DNA of 64,000 nt from Edaphobacter sp. 12200R-103 (GTDB taxonomy: Bacteria > Acidobacteriota > Terriglobia > Terriglobales > Acidobacteriaceae): positions 4,092,001-4,156,000 of the forward strand of contig NZ_CP048114.1 of NCBI RefSeq assembly GCF_010093025.1, given 5' to 3'. Position numbers and translations under genes: made by a program. Below the pieces are notes generated by a model that was given only the letters and a program-made list of their open reading frames with translations, did no database searches and was not told where the DNA came from. The first letter of the stretch is position 1. The number at the start of each line of letters is the position of its first letter. Shown one piece after another: positions 51,210 through 62,701 of the stretch.

Positions 51210-52628
51210 TTAGCTTTCGTCCCTGGCCGTCTTCAAACTCACCGCCACCAGGCAGATCATCGATGCCAGCAGCGCCGGAAAGATCGCATCCCGCTGTCCG
51301 ATCACCGACGGTAGATACGGCGCAACCCACTCCCACCCAACCGTGACCACGGTCCCCACGGCAATGCTGGCCACTGCTGCCTGCGCTGTCGCCCGTTTCC
51401 AGAAGAACGCTGCCAGGATCACCGGCGTAAGCGCCGCCGAGTAGATCGTGTAGGCATACAGCGCCTTCTTCAGCACCGACTCCGTCCCCAGCGATTGAAA
51501 GAGCGCCCATATTCCCAGCAGCACCACCATCAGTCGGCCGACGATCAGAATCTTCTTGTTCGTGGCCTTCGGATTCACATACCGGATGTAGATATCGTTC
51601 ACGAGATTCGTTGCCGGTGAAAACAGCCAGTTGTTCGCCGTCGAGATGATCTTGGCGAAGATGGCCCCCATCAGCAGCGCTCCCAGCAGCCGCAGCGCAG
51701 GCGAGCTGTCGCTGAACCCGTGCAACCCGCAGTATGCCAGGATCTCGCGCGGCGCCTTGCTCACCTCACCGCTCGGAAACAGAGCCGACCCCGTCACTGC
51801 AATCGCCACAATCACCGTCTCCAGGATCACGGTCCCGATAATCCATCCGACCACGGCCCGCCGGGCGTCTTTCTCCGACCGGGCAGAAAAGAACTTCTGG
51901 TACATCGACTGGTTTCCCAGCAGCAGAAGGCACGTGGGAAGAAACAGCTCCATGCACCGGATGAAGCTAAGGTCCCCGAAGGTCTGGAAGTGCGTCGCCG
52001 GCAACGCGGCATGAACCGCTGGCCATCCCCCAGCCTTGTGGATCAACACCGGCAGCGCAAGACACAGCGTCACGGTCGCCAGCAGCCCGATCACCAGGTC
52101 CATGTAGGCTACGGACGACATCCCCGCAATCGCCGTAAACAGGATGACGAACGCCGCCAGGATGTACCGCCCCAGAATCGGGCTGATCACCTCAGGAAAG
52201 ATCAGGTGGAGAATGTCCCCGCCGCCGATGAACTGGTAGCTCGTAATCGCGGTATACGTCAGCAGAATCGCCACCACGCCCAGCACGCGCGCCGTCTGGT
52301 TGTAGCGCGTCTCCAGCAGGTCGGGGATGGTGAACTGCGCAAACTTCCGCGCTCGCGGCGCGATGAAGTAGATCAGCAAAAGTCCGGCCCACCCGCCAGC
52401 CGCCTGCCATAGGGCTGCAAAGCCATGGTTATACGCGTTTTCTGCGCCACCAAGCAGAGACCCCGACCCGATCCACGACGACAGTAGCGTAAAGATCAGC
52501 ACAAAGGCAGGCAGCGATCTTCCGGCTACCAGGTAATCTGCCTTCGTCTTTACCTTCCGCAGCCGGCTCAGCGAGACCGCAAGCAGGGTCGTAACAATGA
52601 TGGCGAGAACGGCTGCATAAAGATTCAT
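51210..52628 (-). CDS. Sodium:solute symporter (SSS family)
   Basis: 472 residues, about 13 membrane helices. SSS traits include L-S-S-W-I-G-S-G-S-L-L-G-G-A-E-N-A-Y, the Y-N-Q-T-A-R loop, and T-A-I-A-G-M-S-S-V-A-Y-M-D (sodium-site-like S-S). It should co-transport Na+ with a sugar, proline, pantothenate or similar solute; the choice is not visible. It stands alone. Confidence 0.9.
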   Translation of the reverse strand: MNLYAAVLAIIVTTLLAVSLSRLRKVKTKADYLVAGRSLPAFVLIFTLLSSWIGSGSLLGGAENAYNHGFAALWQAAGGWAGLLLIYFIAPRARKFAQFTIPDLLETRYNQTARVLGVVAILLTYTAITSYQFIGGGDILHLIFPEVISPILGRYILAAFVILFTAIAGMSSVAYMDLVIGLLATVTLCLALPVLIHKAGGWPAVHAALPATHFQTFGDLSFIRCMELFLPTCLLLLGNQSMYQKFFSARSEKDARRAVVGWIIGTVILETVIVAIAVTGSALFPSGEVSKAPREILAYCGLHGFSDSSPALRLLGALLMGAIFAKIISTANNWLFSPATNLVNDIYIRYVNPKATNKKILIVGRLMVVLLGIWALFQSLGTESVLKKALYAYTIYSAALTPVILAAFFWKRATAQAAVASIAVGTVVTVGWEWVAPYLPSVIGQRDAIFPALLASMICLVAVSLKTARDES

Positions 52629-52662
52629 GAGGTATGTTCAAAATTGTAGCCTTTTAGGCCGT

Positions 52663-52697
52663 ATCGAGACATCGAGACGTCGAGACAGAGAGACAGA
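52663..52697. repeat. Short tandem repeat (ATCGAGAC)
   Basis: About three imperfect copies of ATCGAGAC/GTCGAGAC followed by AGAGAGACAGAC. Likely strand-slippage product. Confidence 0.7.
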
Positions 52698-52736
52698 CGA
52701 TCAGATATCTAAGGAGGCTCTGATTGAGTCCAGCTT

Positions 52737-52849
52737 TGTTAAGGGCACGGCTTCAGCCGTACCGCAAGTGATTTGCCAGTTTTGTTAAGGGCACGGCTTC
52801 AGCCGTGCCGTAAGTGATTTGCTCGCAATGCGGCTTTAGCCGCTGAGGG
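52737..52849. repeat. REP-like hairpin cluster
   Basis: Two copies of TTTGTTAAGGGCACGGCTTC followed by AGCCGT(A/G)CCG(C/T)AAGTGATTTGC, then GCGGCTTTAGCCGCTGAGG. The same modules are at 17471-17538. One copy has lost perfect pairing (CCGTACC). Confidence 0.8.
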
Positions 52850-52887
52850 AATGTTCGGAGACTTAAATCAGACCTCTCTAAGACGAA

Positions 52888-52937
52888 AGTGTCATCCTGA
52901 GCGAAGCCCGAAGGGCGAAGTCGAAGGATCTGCGGTT
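52888..52937. repeat. Interspersed repeat, type B
   Basis: GTGTCATCCTGAGCGAAGCC, then CGAAGGGCGAA centre and GTCGAAGGATCTGCGGTT. Confidence 0.8.
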
Positions 52938-52965
52938 GTGAAGCTTCGGAACCGGATCCCCGGGC

Positions 52966-54066
52966 TCAATCGCGACGATCGGATGGTTCTTCCGCCGAAG
53001 GAGCGGGAATCCCTGAAGGATCGTCTGACTTATCAGTCGTGGGCGCAGTAGACGATGGCGGCACAGCAGTCTGGGGCTCAGCGGAAAACGAATCGGTAGT
53101 CGTCGAGGGCGGCTCCGGCGTCAGCTCCCGCAGACTTCGCTCGGCTGCGGCTGCTTCAATCTCGCTGTTGATCTCCGCTCCAAGCAGCAGCATAAAGCCC
53201 GTAATGTAAAACCACATCAGCAGAATGATGACTGCGCCGAGCGAGCCATAGGTAATCGAATAGAAATTGAAGTAGTGGAGATACAGGCGGAACCCAAGAG
53301 AAACCAGCACCCAGGCTACAATCCCGACAGCGCTCCCCGGCGTCAGCCAGTGCCAGCGTCGACGCTTCACCCCCGGCGCCCAGTAGTAGATCACCGCGAA
53401 GCACAACGTCAGCAATCCGGTCGCGATCGTCCAGAAGATCAGCCGGGAGCAGAACGCAAACAACATGGTCGCCAGCCGGTTGGTGAAGTTGGTATGAGCT
53501 ACCGCAGCAAAAAAGTCGCCCCCCAGCAGCGAGGCCAGTGTCAGCGTGGCCAGAACCACCAGAATGACCGTAACCCCAATCGCTGCAAGCCGCGCCTTGA
53601 AGTACGATCGATCGTCGCGAACGTTGTAGATCGTATTCAGTGAGTCCTGGATCGCGGACACGCCAACTGAGGCAGACCATACCGCCGCAATCAACCCGAA
53701 GGTCAGTTTGCCCGACGTAGCGTTTGCCGTCGTTTCGTTGAAGGTCGTCAGCACCATCCCCAAGGCTGACGTCGGGACCACCAGCGCAAGGTACTCCAGC
53801 AGCTTGTAGTAGATCGAAGAGGCCGACCGCGCCGCCAGTCCCAGGATCGAGCTCGCGCTGAACAGCGTGGGAAACAGCGCAAACAGAAAGAAGAACGCCA
53901 GCTCCGCCGCCCGGCCCGGAAGATTGTCCGCCAGAAGCGATCTCCATGTCCGGCGCGCGACCACACGCAGTGGTACTCCCTGCAGGTTCCACAGCGAGCC
54001 GAGGGGCGATCGAGAGACGTACTCCCACACCCGCGGCGGAGCCGCTTCCACAGGACGGTCGTTCAT
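52966..54066 (-). CDS. YihY/BrkB-family inner-membrane protein
   Basis: About 366 residues from the ATG at 54066 (a TTG at 54138 would add 24; no ribosome site decides). Six membrane helices with family sequence: R-A-A-E-L-A-F-F-F-L-F-A-L-F-P, the W-S-A-S-V-G-V-S-A-I-Q-D-S-L-N segment, and Y-Y-W-A-P-G. The C-terminal about 60 residues are acidic, proline/serine-rich and disordered. YihY was once called RNase BN, but is now regarded as a membrane protein of unknown function. Confidence 0.88.
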   Translation of the reverse strand: MNDRPVEAAPPRVWEYVSRSPLGSLWNLQGVPLRVVARRTWRSLLADNLPGRAAELAFFFLFALFPTLFSASSILGLAARSASSIYYKLLEYLALVVPTSALGMVLTTFNETTANATSGKLTFGLIAAVWSASVGVSAIQDSLNTIYNVRDDRSYFKARLAAIGVTVILVVLATLTLASLLGGDFFAAVAHTNFTNRLATMLFAFCSRLIFWTIATGLLTLCFAVIYYWAPGVKRRRWHWLTPGSAVGIVAWVLVSLGFRLYLHYFNFYSITYGSLGAVIILLMWFYITGFMLLLGAEINSEIEAAAAERSLRELTPEPPSTTTDSFSAEPQTAVPPSSTAPTTDKSDDPSGIPAPSAEEPSDRRD

Positions 54067-54220
54067 GGCCGGCGAATGTGCGATAACGTGCTCCTTCCCG
54101 CAAGCGATCCTCTTCCAGATTCCAGACTCTCGGAACAATCATGGCCGGAAATCGCCCTTTCCTAAGGGCATATCGACCTATCGTCTTTGCCGTATCGACC
54201 TATTCGTCTTTTAGGAGAAA

Positions 54221-54273
54221 GTGTCATCCCGACCGGAGGCAGAGCCGAAGTGGAGAGATCTGCTTTCCTGACA
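54221..54273. repeat. Variant interspersed repeat
   Basis: GTGTCATCCCGACCGGAGGC, then AGCCGAAGTGGAGAGATCTG. Related to 55447-55492 and more distantly to type B. It lies before the metallo-hydrolase gene. Confidence 0.55.
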
Positions 54274-54435
54274 ATGCCGCGTCTGAACTCCGGGAAAAAG
54301 CGAATTCCACACCCGCAATGACAACTCTCGGACAGACAACCCATGAGGCGGAACAGCTCGATACACCACTAGGTAGATGCCGGAAGCCGCTTTTCGCGCC
54401 GCATCGTCCTGTCCGTTCCAGGCATCTACTTAAAT

Positions 54436-55380
54436 GTGGGCACGCAACAGGGTACGATCAATCGCTTTTGGCGGAGCAGGCCATTTCCGGTAACGAAGAT
54501 GGGGCAGCTCTGGAGAGTCGTGCGTGAAAGTCACGAACAGCCGATTATGGGTGAGCCCAGGCGGGCCGAGCTTGTAACCCCCGGAGAGACCGGCGTCACC
54601 TTCATCGGACACTCTTCCTTCTTCCTTCAGATCGGCGGAAAAAATCTTCTGGTCGATCCCGTCTTCGTGAACCGTCTGGTCGTTCTGCGGCGACAGCGGC
54701 GCCCCGGTCTTCGTGTGGAAGAGATGCCTCCCATTGACGCCGTTCTTATCACGCACGCCCACATGGATCACCTCAACATCACCTCGCTGCGCCGCATCGT
54801 CCGCTCCACCCGCCGCCTGCGTGGCCGTGGCCCGGAGATCGTCGTTCCTCACGGCGTCGACGACCTCGTTTCGCAGCTCGGCTTTCGTCGCGTCACCACC
54901 CTCAAGTGGTGGCAACAGGCCAAGATCGCAGGACTCCACATCACCATGACCCCCTGCCGCCACTGGGGAGCGCGCATGTTCAAGGACACGCATCGTCACT
55001 ACGGCGGCTATGTCGTTCAGTCGGGCCACCAGTCCATCTATCACTCCGGAGACACGGCCTACTTCGACGGATTTGCAGAGATCGGGCGCCGGCTTGCACC
55101 CGGCATTGCACTGATGCCCATCGGGGCATACTTTCCCGACACCTACCGCTCCGTCCACACCTCGCCCGAGGAGGCTGTGCGGGGATTTCTCGAAGTTGGA
55201 GCACGCTGGATGATTCCCATGCACTTCGGAACCTTTCGCCTGGGACGTGAACCCATGGACGAGCCCCTGCAGAGGCTCCGCGCCGAGGCCGCCCGACTGC
55301 ACATCGCCGACCGCGTCAAGATACTCGAAGAGGGAGAGACTCTGTGCTCCGCCCCCGCCGCGGGACCGCGGCACTCCTAA
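54436..55380 (+). CDS. MBL-fold hydrolase, NAPE-PLD/UlaG-like
   Basis: Up to 314 residues from a GTG at 54436; an ATG at 54499 is as likely, and neither has a good site. The metal motif is I-T-H-A-H-M-D-H-L, preceded by F-I-G-H-S-S-F-F-L-Q and followed by the T-P-C-R-H-W-G-A-R, Y-H-S-G-D-T-A-Y and M-P-M-H-F-G-T-F series. This set defines the branch with N-acyl-phosphatidylethanolamine phospholipase D and UlaG. It is cytoplasmic, with substrate unknown. Confidence 0.85.
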   Translation: MGTQQGTINRFWRSRPFPVTKMGQLWRVVRESHEQPIMGEPRRAELVTPGETGVTFIGHSSFFLQIGGKNLLVDPVFVNRLVVLRRQRRPGLRVEEMPPIDAVLITHAHMDHLNITSLRRIVRSTRRLRGRGPEIVVPHGVDDLVSQLGFRRVTTLKWWQQAKIAGLHITMTPCRHWGARMFKDTHRHYGGYVVQSGHQSIYHSGDTAYFDGFAEIGRRLAPGIALMPIGAYFPDTYRSVHTSPEEAVRGFLEVGARWMIPMHFGTFRLGREPMDEPLQRLRAEAARLHIADRVKILEEGETLCSAPAAGPRHS

Positions 55381-55446
55381 AGACCTGCCATCTGGCGGGT
55401 CAGCTGTCATCTCATTGGTTATAGAAGATCGGTCCCTTTCTTGAGA

Positions 55447-55492
55447 GAGTGTCATTCCGACCGTAGCGCGAAACGGAGGAATCGGCTTTTCT
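55447..55492. repeat. Variant interspersed repeat
   Basis: GTGTCATTCCGACCGTAGCG, then AAACGGAGGAATCGGCTTTT; ends are inverted (ATTCC/GGAAT). Confidence 0.5.
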
Positions 55493-55577
55493 AGCGGAAA
55501 TGCCAGCGGCGCCGCCCGGTCCGAAATCAATCATCTCTTCATAGTCCGACCTTCATGCCAGGAGCATCCAATCGAAC

Positions 55578-56450
55578 ATGGCTACGCAGACAAACGCTAA
55601 CGCAAGCGCCAGTGGGATCTTTTCCATTGGCGGCGATATGCCCGTCCACCGGCTGGGATATGGTGCCATGCGCATCACCGGCAAGGGGATCTGGGGAGAG
55701 CCCAAAGACATCGAAGGCGCAAAGAAGGTCCTGCGCCACGCGGTCGAACTGGGTGTGAACTTTATTGATACAGCTGATTCCTACGGGCCCGAAGTCAGTG
55801 AGCGTCTCATCGGCGAGGCTCTGGCGCCATACCCAAAGGGGCTGGTCATCGCCACCAAGGCGGGTCTGACCAGGCAGGGACCCGACAAATGGCTGCCGGT
55901 CGCCAGACCGGAGTACCTCCAGCAGCAGGTCGAAATGAGCCTCCGCCGCCTCAAGCTGGAGCGCATCGACCTCTGGCAGCTCCACCGCATCGATCCCAAG
56001 GTCCCGGTGGAGGAGTCTCTGGGCGTTATCAAGAAACTTCAGGAAGAGGGCAAGATTCGCCACGTAGGACTCAGCGAGGTCAAGCCGCACGAGATCGACC
56101 AGGCCCGCAAGGTCATCGAGATCGTCAGCGTCCAGAATCAGTACAACATCTCCGATCGCAGGCACGAAGACGTCCTCGAATACTGCGAGAAGAACAACCT
56201 GGCCTTCATTCCCTGGTTCCCGGTCGCTGCCGGAAAGCTGACCGAATCCGGAGGCGCGCTGGACGCGGCGGCCAAGCGCCACAACGCCACCGTCTCACAG
56301 CTCTCGCTCGCCTGGCTCCTCCACCGCTCTCCGGTCATGCTTCCGATCCCCGGAACCTCCTCCGTGGAACATCTAGAGGAAAACGTCGGGGCGGCGAACG
56401 TGAAACTCAGCGATGCCGAGTGGAAAGAGATTGAAGAAGCCGCGAAGTAG
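55578..56450 (+). CDS. Aldo/keto reductase
   Basis: 290 residues, TIM barrel. The start has R-L-G-Y-G-A-M-R-I-T-G, the active-site set is D-T-A-D-S-Y (Asp, Tyr), V-I-A-T-K-A-G (Lys) and W-Q-L-H-R-I-D (His). The C-terminal NADPH region (I-P-G-T-S-S-V-E-H-L-E-E-N) is complete. It reduces a carbonyl to an alcohol. The sequence is close to the AKR group that follows the plant/bacterial oxidoreductase type. It stands alone; convergent with ligA. Confidence 0.92.
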   Translation: MATQTNANASASGIFSIGGDMPVHRLGYGAMRITGKGIWGEPKDIEGAKKVLRHAVELGVNFIDTADSYGPEVSERLIGEALAPYPKGLVIATKAGLTRQGPDKWLPVARPEYLQQQVEMSLRRLKLERIDLWQLHRIDPKVPVEESLGVIKKLQEEGKIRHVGLSEVKPHEIDQARKVIEIVSVQNQYNISDRRHEDVLEYCEKNNLAFIPWFPVAAGKLTESGGALDAAAKRHNATVSQLSLAWLLHRSPVMLPIPGTSSVEHLEENVGAANVKLSDAEWKEIEEAAK

Positions 56451-56458
56451 CTCGCCAA

Positions 56459-58767
<2,309 letters not shown>

Positions 58768-58779
58768 GCTATTCTTCCC

Positions 58780-58834
58780 TTGACATCTAGGGTACAGCAG
58801 CGTTACGTTTTCCTCTTACCCTCGCTATCTAGGG
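58780..58834 (+). promoter_or_regulatory. PadR-ADOP promoter with direct ATCTAGGG repeats
   Basis: TTGACA (58780-58785) is followed after 17 bases by TTACGT (weak -10). ATCTAGGG occurs at 58785-58792, overlapping the -35 end, and again at 58827-58834 just after the expected start of transcription. The pair could be PadR autorepressor sites. Confidence 0.5.
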
Positions 58835-58849
58835 GAAAAGAGTTTCTTT

Positions 58850-59176
58850 ATGGCAAAAAATGATCTGCAGGGCGCGCTCGATCTCCTCATCCTCAAGACC
58901 CTCTCGCATCTCGATTCCATGCACGGTTACGGCATCGTGATGCACATTCGACGCGTCACCGATGAGCTGCTCATTGTGGAAGAGGGCTCTCTCTACCCTG
59001 CATTGCACCGGATGGAACAGAACAAATGGATACGCGCCAGCTGGGCCGTTACCGAATATGGGCGCAAGGCCAAGTGGTATACGCTCACGCGTGCGGGCCG
59101 CGAACAGCTTGCCAGCCGCGAGAAGAACTGGGAGCAGGTCGCCAAAGGCGTGGACGCGATTCTGCGCTTTGCGTGA
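58850..59176 (+). CDS. PadR-family transcriptional regulator
   Basis: 108 residues: a winged helix-turn-helix (G-A-L-D-L-L-I-L-K-T-L, then E-E-G-S-L-Y-P-A-L-H-R-M-E) with a short C-terminal helix for dimer formation. A weak GGGGAAAAG site precedes the ATG. PadR proteins of this size sit next to ADOP permeases in Acidobacteria. It should repress its own operon. Confidence 0.93.
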   Translation: MAKNDLQGALDLLILKTLSHLDSMHGYGIVMHIRRVTDELLIVEEGSLYPALHRMEQNKWIRASWAVTEYGRKAKWYTLTRAGREQLASREKNWEQVAKGVDAILRFA

Positions 59177-59208
59177 GCGCGATTCTGGATTGTGTATGAG
59201 GTAAAACA

Positions 59209-61896
59209 ATGGCACTCTTCCGAAGAATTCTGTCGTTGGGGAAACGCGCAGGCATGGATCGCGAGATCGATGCGGAGCTGCGCGAACACATCGCCATGTG
59301 CATCGACGACAACATGGCGCAGGGCATGAACCGCGCAGCCGCCGAGCGCGATGCCCGCAGCCGCTTCGGCAATCCCACCGTCATGCGCGAACGCGTCCTG
59401 GCCGAAGATATGGCGCTTGGACTCGAGAGCCTCTGGCACGATGTGCGGGGTGCCCTGCGCGTCTTCGTCAAGAACCCAGGCTTTGCATTCGTTGTGGTCG
59501 CCACGCTTGCGCTCGGCATTGGCGCCAACACGGCACTCTTCGAGCTTCTCGATGCGGTGTTGCTGCAGTCGCTGCCGGTGAAGAATCCGCAGGAGCTGGC
59601 GCAGGTGCGCGTCGTCGATAGGAGTAAGGCGCGTGGGGACTTTTCCAGCGGCTATCCAATCGTCACCAATCCAATCTGGGAAAACCTGCGCGAGAATCAC
59701 CCGGGGTTCTCCGGAATCGCTGCGTGGAGGGACGTCGATTTCTCGCGGGATTCGGGAGGCGATGCCCGCTTCGCGAACGGCCTCTATGTAAGCGGCGACT
59801 TCTTTAGCGTGCTGGGAATCCAGCCTATCGCCGGGCGCCTCTTCACGGCTGAGGATGACCGGCCCGGCTGTGGGCTACCCGGCGCAGTCATAAGTTATGG
59901 CTTCTGGCAGCAGGAGTTCGGCGGACGCCCGGCGCTGGGCCAAAAGCTGAGACTCAACAACAAGTCCGTGGAGGTCATCGGCATTACTCCGGCGAACTTC
60001 TTCGGGGTGGCCGTTGGCAGCGACTTTGATGTAGCCGTGCCCATATGCGCGCAACCGTACCTTGAAACGACTAACCGGCTGCAATCAAGCACCAAGTGGT
60101 GGCTCTCCGTCATTGGCAGGCTTGATCCCAAATCCTCCGTTGATCAGGTGGCGGCGCATCTTAAAACCATGTCGCCCGGCATCTTCGCGTCGACCATCCG
60201 GGCGGACTATCCTCCCGAGAGCGTGAAGGACTATCTCGCAATGAAGCTTACCGCCGAACCTTCGGCGGCAGGCGTGTCCATGCTGCGCGAGACGTATTCC
60301 GATTCGCTGCGGTTTCTGCTCGGAATCGCAGGCCTGGTACTGCTCATCACTTGTGCCAACCTCGCCAGCCTCATGCTTGCCCGCACGGCCGCGCGCGAGA
60401 GAGACATGGCTGTGCGGCTCGCGATCGGCGCCGGACGTTGGCGGCTGATCCGGCTGGTGCTGGGAGAAAGCCTGCTGCTGGCGTTTGCAGGCGCCCTTGC
60501 CGGAATGGCTCTGGCTCAGGTCTTGAGTCGCGCGCTGGTGGCGTATCTGAATATCTCTCTCGACTTCAAGCTGGACTGGCGCATCTTTGCCTTCCTGTTG
60601 GGAATCTCCCTGCTTACTTGCCTGCTCTTCGGTTTGGCCGCGGCGCTCCGGGCCTCCCGTACTCCTCCGGTCACGGCCATGAAGGCGGGCGGCCACGCCA
60701 TGACGGCAAGCCGGGGACGGCTGGGATTTCGCGGCGTTCTGGTCGTTTCGCAGGTCGCCCTCTCTCTCGTGCTGCTCTTCAGCGCGCTGCTGTTCACGCG
60801 GAGCCTGCGCAATCTTATGGTCGATGACCCCGGATTCCAGGCCAATGGCGTACTGATCGCCAGGCTGAACTTCACGCGTCTGCAGATCCCCGCCGATCAG
60901 CGCGCTACATTCCAGCGCCGGCTGCTCGATCGCATACGCTCCCTTCCTGGTGTGGATGCGGCAGCCAACACCAACATCGTGCCCTTGGGCGGCAGTGGGT
61001 GGGGCAACGCAGTGTGGGTCGCCGGTCAGGAATCAACCCATCGGCAGGATTCCAATTTCAGCGGCGTCAGCTCCGACTATTTCAAAACGCTGCGTATTCC
61101 GGTCATCGCGGGGCGCGACTTCACCGGCCGTGAGATGGCCCAGTCCCCGCGCGACGCCATTGTGAACGTGGCATTCGCCAAAAAGCTCGGGCTCGGCGCG
61201 AATCCGATCGGGGCGCGCTTCTGGCGTGAGGCAACTCCGTCGCGCCCCGCGGAGCTCAACGAGATTGTCGGGCTGGTAAAGGATACGAAATACCGTGGCA
61301 TCCGGCGCCCTGCCGAACCCATCGCCTATCTCGCGCTCGCGCAGAACCCGGACGCTGAGAACACCATGCAGGTACTGATCCGATCCAGACTGCCGATGGA
61401 CGCACAGAAGCAGGCTATTCGCCTCGCCTTGCACGACATAAGCTCAGGAATCAGCTTCGACTTCAACGGGCTTCAGGACCAGATCCAGCAATCGCTATTG
61501 CCCGAGCGGCTTCTGGCCACACTCTCCGGATTCTTCGGCGCTCTCGCGGTGATTCTTGCCATGACCGGTCTCTATGGCGTGATGTCCTACACGGTGACCG
61601 AACGGACGACCGAGATCGGCATTCGCATGGCTCTTGGTGCGCAACGCACCAACATCACCGCCATGATTCTCGGCAAAGCCATAACCCTGCTGACGGTTGG
61701 ATTGATGTTAGGAGCAGGCTTGTCCCTCGCTGCGGCTAGCGCCGCCGGCGCACTCCTCTTTGGATTGAAGCCGCACGATCCGGCTACTCTCGCCGGCGCC
61801 GCCCTGCTCCTCGCAGCGGTCACCCTGGTGGCCAGTCTCGTTCCGTCCATGCGCGCCGCGAATGTGAATCCGATTGACTCTCTCCGTACCGATTAG
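59209..61896 (+). CDS. ADOP-type ABC permease (MacB-like core domain, two FtsX domains)
   Basis: 895 residues, 32 bases after padR. The N-terminal part is the ADOP-specific helical domain (D-R-E-I-D-A-E-L-R-E-H-I), then a membrane helix and MacB_PCD periplasmic domain (G-A-N-T-A-L-F-E-L-L-D-A-V), an FtsX block (A-N-L-A-S-L-M-L-A-R-T-A-A-R-E-R-D), a second MacB_PCD and a second FtsX block (T-E-I-G-I-R-M-A-L-G-A-Q-R). No ATPase or adaptor is adjacent, as usual for these orphan permeases. Substrate and energy partner are unknown. This gene pair is frequent and multi-copy in Acidobacteria. Confidence 0.93.
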   Translation: MALFRRILSLGKRAGMDREIDAELREHIAMCIDDNMAQGMNRAAAERDARSRFGNPTVMRERVLAEDMALGLESLWHDVRGALRVFVKNPGFAFVVVATLALGIGANTALFELLDAVLLQSLPVKNPQELAQVRVVDRSKARGDFSSGYPIVTNPIWENLRENHPGFSGIAAWRDVDFSRDSGGDARFANGLYVSGDFFSVLGIQPIAGRLFTAEDDRPGCGLPGAVISYGFWQQEFGGRPALGQKLRLNNKSVEVIGITPANFFGVAVGSDFDVAVPICAQPYLETTNRLQSSTKWWLSVIGRLDPKSSVDQVAAHLKTMSPGIFASTIRADYPPESVKDYLAMKLTAEPSAAGVSMLRETYSDSLRFLLGIAGLVLLITCANLASLMLARTAARERDMAVRLAIGAGRWRLIRLVLGESLLLAFAGALAGMALAQVLSRALVAYLNISLDFKLDWRIFAFLLGISLLTCLLFGLAAALRASRTPPVTAMKAGGHAMTASRGRLGFRGVLVVSQVALSLVLLFSALLFTRSLRNLMVDDPGFQANGVLIARLNFTRLQIPADQRATFQRRLLDRIRSLPGVDAAANTNIVPLGGSGWGNAVWVAGQESTHRQDSNFSGVSSDYFKTLRIPVIAGRDFTGREMAQSPRDAIVNVAFAKKLGLGANPIGARFWREATPSRPAELNEIVGLVKDTKYRGIRRPAEPIAYLALAQNPDAENTMQVLIRSRLPMDAQKQAIRLALHDISSGISFDFNGLQDQIQQSLLPERLLATLSGFFGALAVILAMTGLYGVMSYTVTERTTEIGIRMALGAQRTNITAMILGKAITLLTVGLMLGAGLSLAAASAAGALLFGLKPHDPATLAGAALLLAAVTLVASLVPSMRAANVNPIDSLRTD

Positions 61897-61976
61897 GCGA
61901 GACCGCCAGGATGAAGGCGTGGCTTGTGTATCTCAGTCCAACAATCGCGTTACGCTCCACAATGGCCGGGGTGGCT

Positions 61977-62408
61977 TCAGTCCAGCGGCTTGAGGTTTGG
62001 TTCGATCCACGCGAGACGTGCCTCGGTCGAGGCGGAGAGATCGAAGTCATAGTATTCGCGAGAGATGTCGCGGCGGCAAGCAAAACGCTGTACGGCGAGT
62101 GCGGCAAAGGAGGCACGGCCCAGCGCGGGATGCTCCCGCCGGAGCGCGTCGAGAAGCCGAATCCACATGACCGTGATGGTCTCGTGATAGCCGCTGGTGG
62201 GAGTGTTCTTGCCGCCGACAGATTCGTTGTACCGCCGCACGCAGTTACGCATCTTTGCGAGCGCTGCCTCGCGGCCCATCTGATGAACGTAGCAGGCTCC
62301 GGTCAGAAGGTGCGCGGCGTGGGTCCATTCGGCTTTGGGCAGCGTGCAGCCCTCAAAAGCGCTGATAAATTCGTCGATTTGCGCCTCTGTGATTGGAAGC
62401 GTTGGCAT
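61977..62408 (-). CDS. Conserved hypothetical protein (about 143 aa)
   Basis: The ATG at 62408 (M-P-T-L-P-I-T-E-A-Q) gives 143 residues; starts at 62447/62450 would add 13-14, and no good site decides. Helical, with H-A-A-H-L-L-T-G-A-C-Y-V-H, S-G-Y-H-E-T-I-T-V-M-W and S-R-E-Y-Y-D. The H-x-x-H and Y-H-E-T residues could bind metal. No characterised family is recognised. A truncated duplicate of its 3' end lies at 58636-58767, beyond the PadR-ADOP module. Confidence 0.7.
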   Translation of the reverse strand: MPTLPITEAQIDEFISAFEGCTLPKAEWTHAAHLLTGACYVHQMGREAALAKMRNCVRRYNESVGGKNTPTSGYHETITVMWIRLLDALRREHPALGRASFAALAVQRFACRRDISREYYDFDLSASTEARLAWIEPNLKPLD

Positions 62409-62701
62409 GCCGCCAGCATAAATGGGTTTTCCACGCGGTTCGCGCATCATCGTACGAAAGTTTTGTATGAGGATTTGCTCGCGCCAGGATTGGCAGAGAG
62501 GCGAAATCAGGGAACGTCCCGGCTGTACCTCACACCCTTGCACGTTCTCACGGTGTTTAAGCGCGCGCGGTATCTGGAGCGCAAATCTCGGCAGGGTACA
62601 GACATGTCTGCCCGGTTTGTTTCTCCACTCGAAGGTGATCCTTCTTACAAGTCCTCATATAGGAAGTAGTTTGCTCAAGCAGTCACTTTCGCGAACGGCA
62701 T

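Larger units (their letters stand above)
52629..52965. other. 337-base gap made of repeats
   Basis: In order: an AT-rich start, a tandem ATCGAGAC run (52663-52697), the REP-like hairpin cluster (52737-52849) and a type B repeat (52888-52937). No gene. Confidence 0.8.

Noticed and set aside
52737..52849. Possible CRISPR array
   Set aside because: The repeats are hairpin modules without uniform spacers, and there is no cas gene.
54141..54527. 128-codon ORF before the metallo-hydrolase gene
   Set aside because: Its sequence is mostly translated repeat, and it overlaps the start of a supported gene.
62011..62040. GGTTCGATCC like a tRNA T-arm
   Set aside because: No acceptor, anticodon or D-arm can be paired around it; it is inside a coding sequence.
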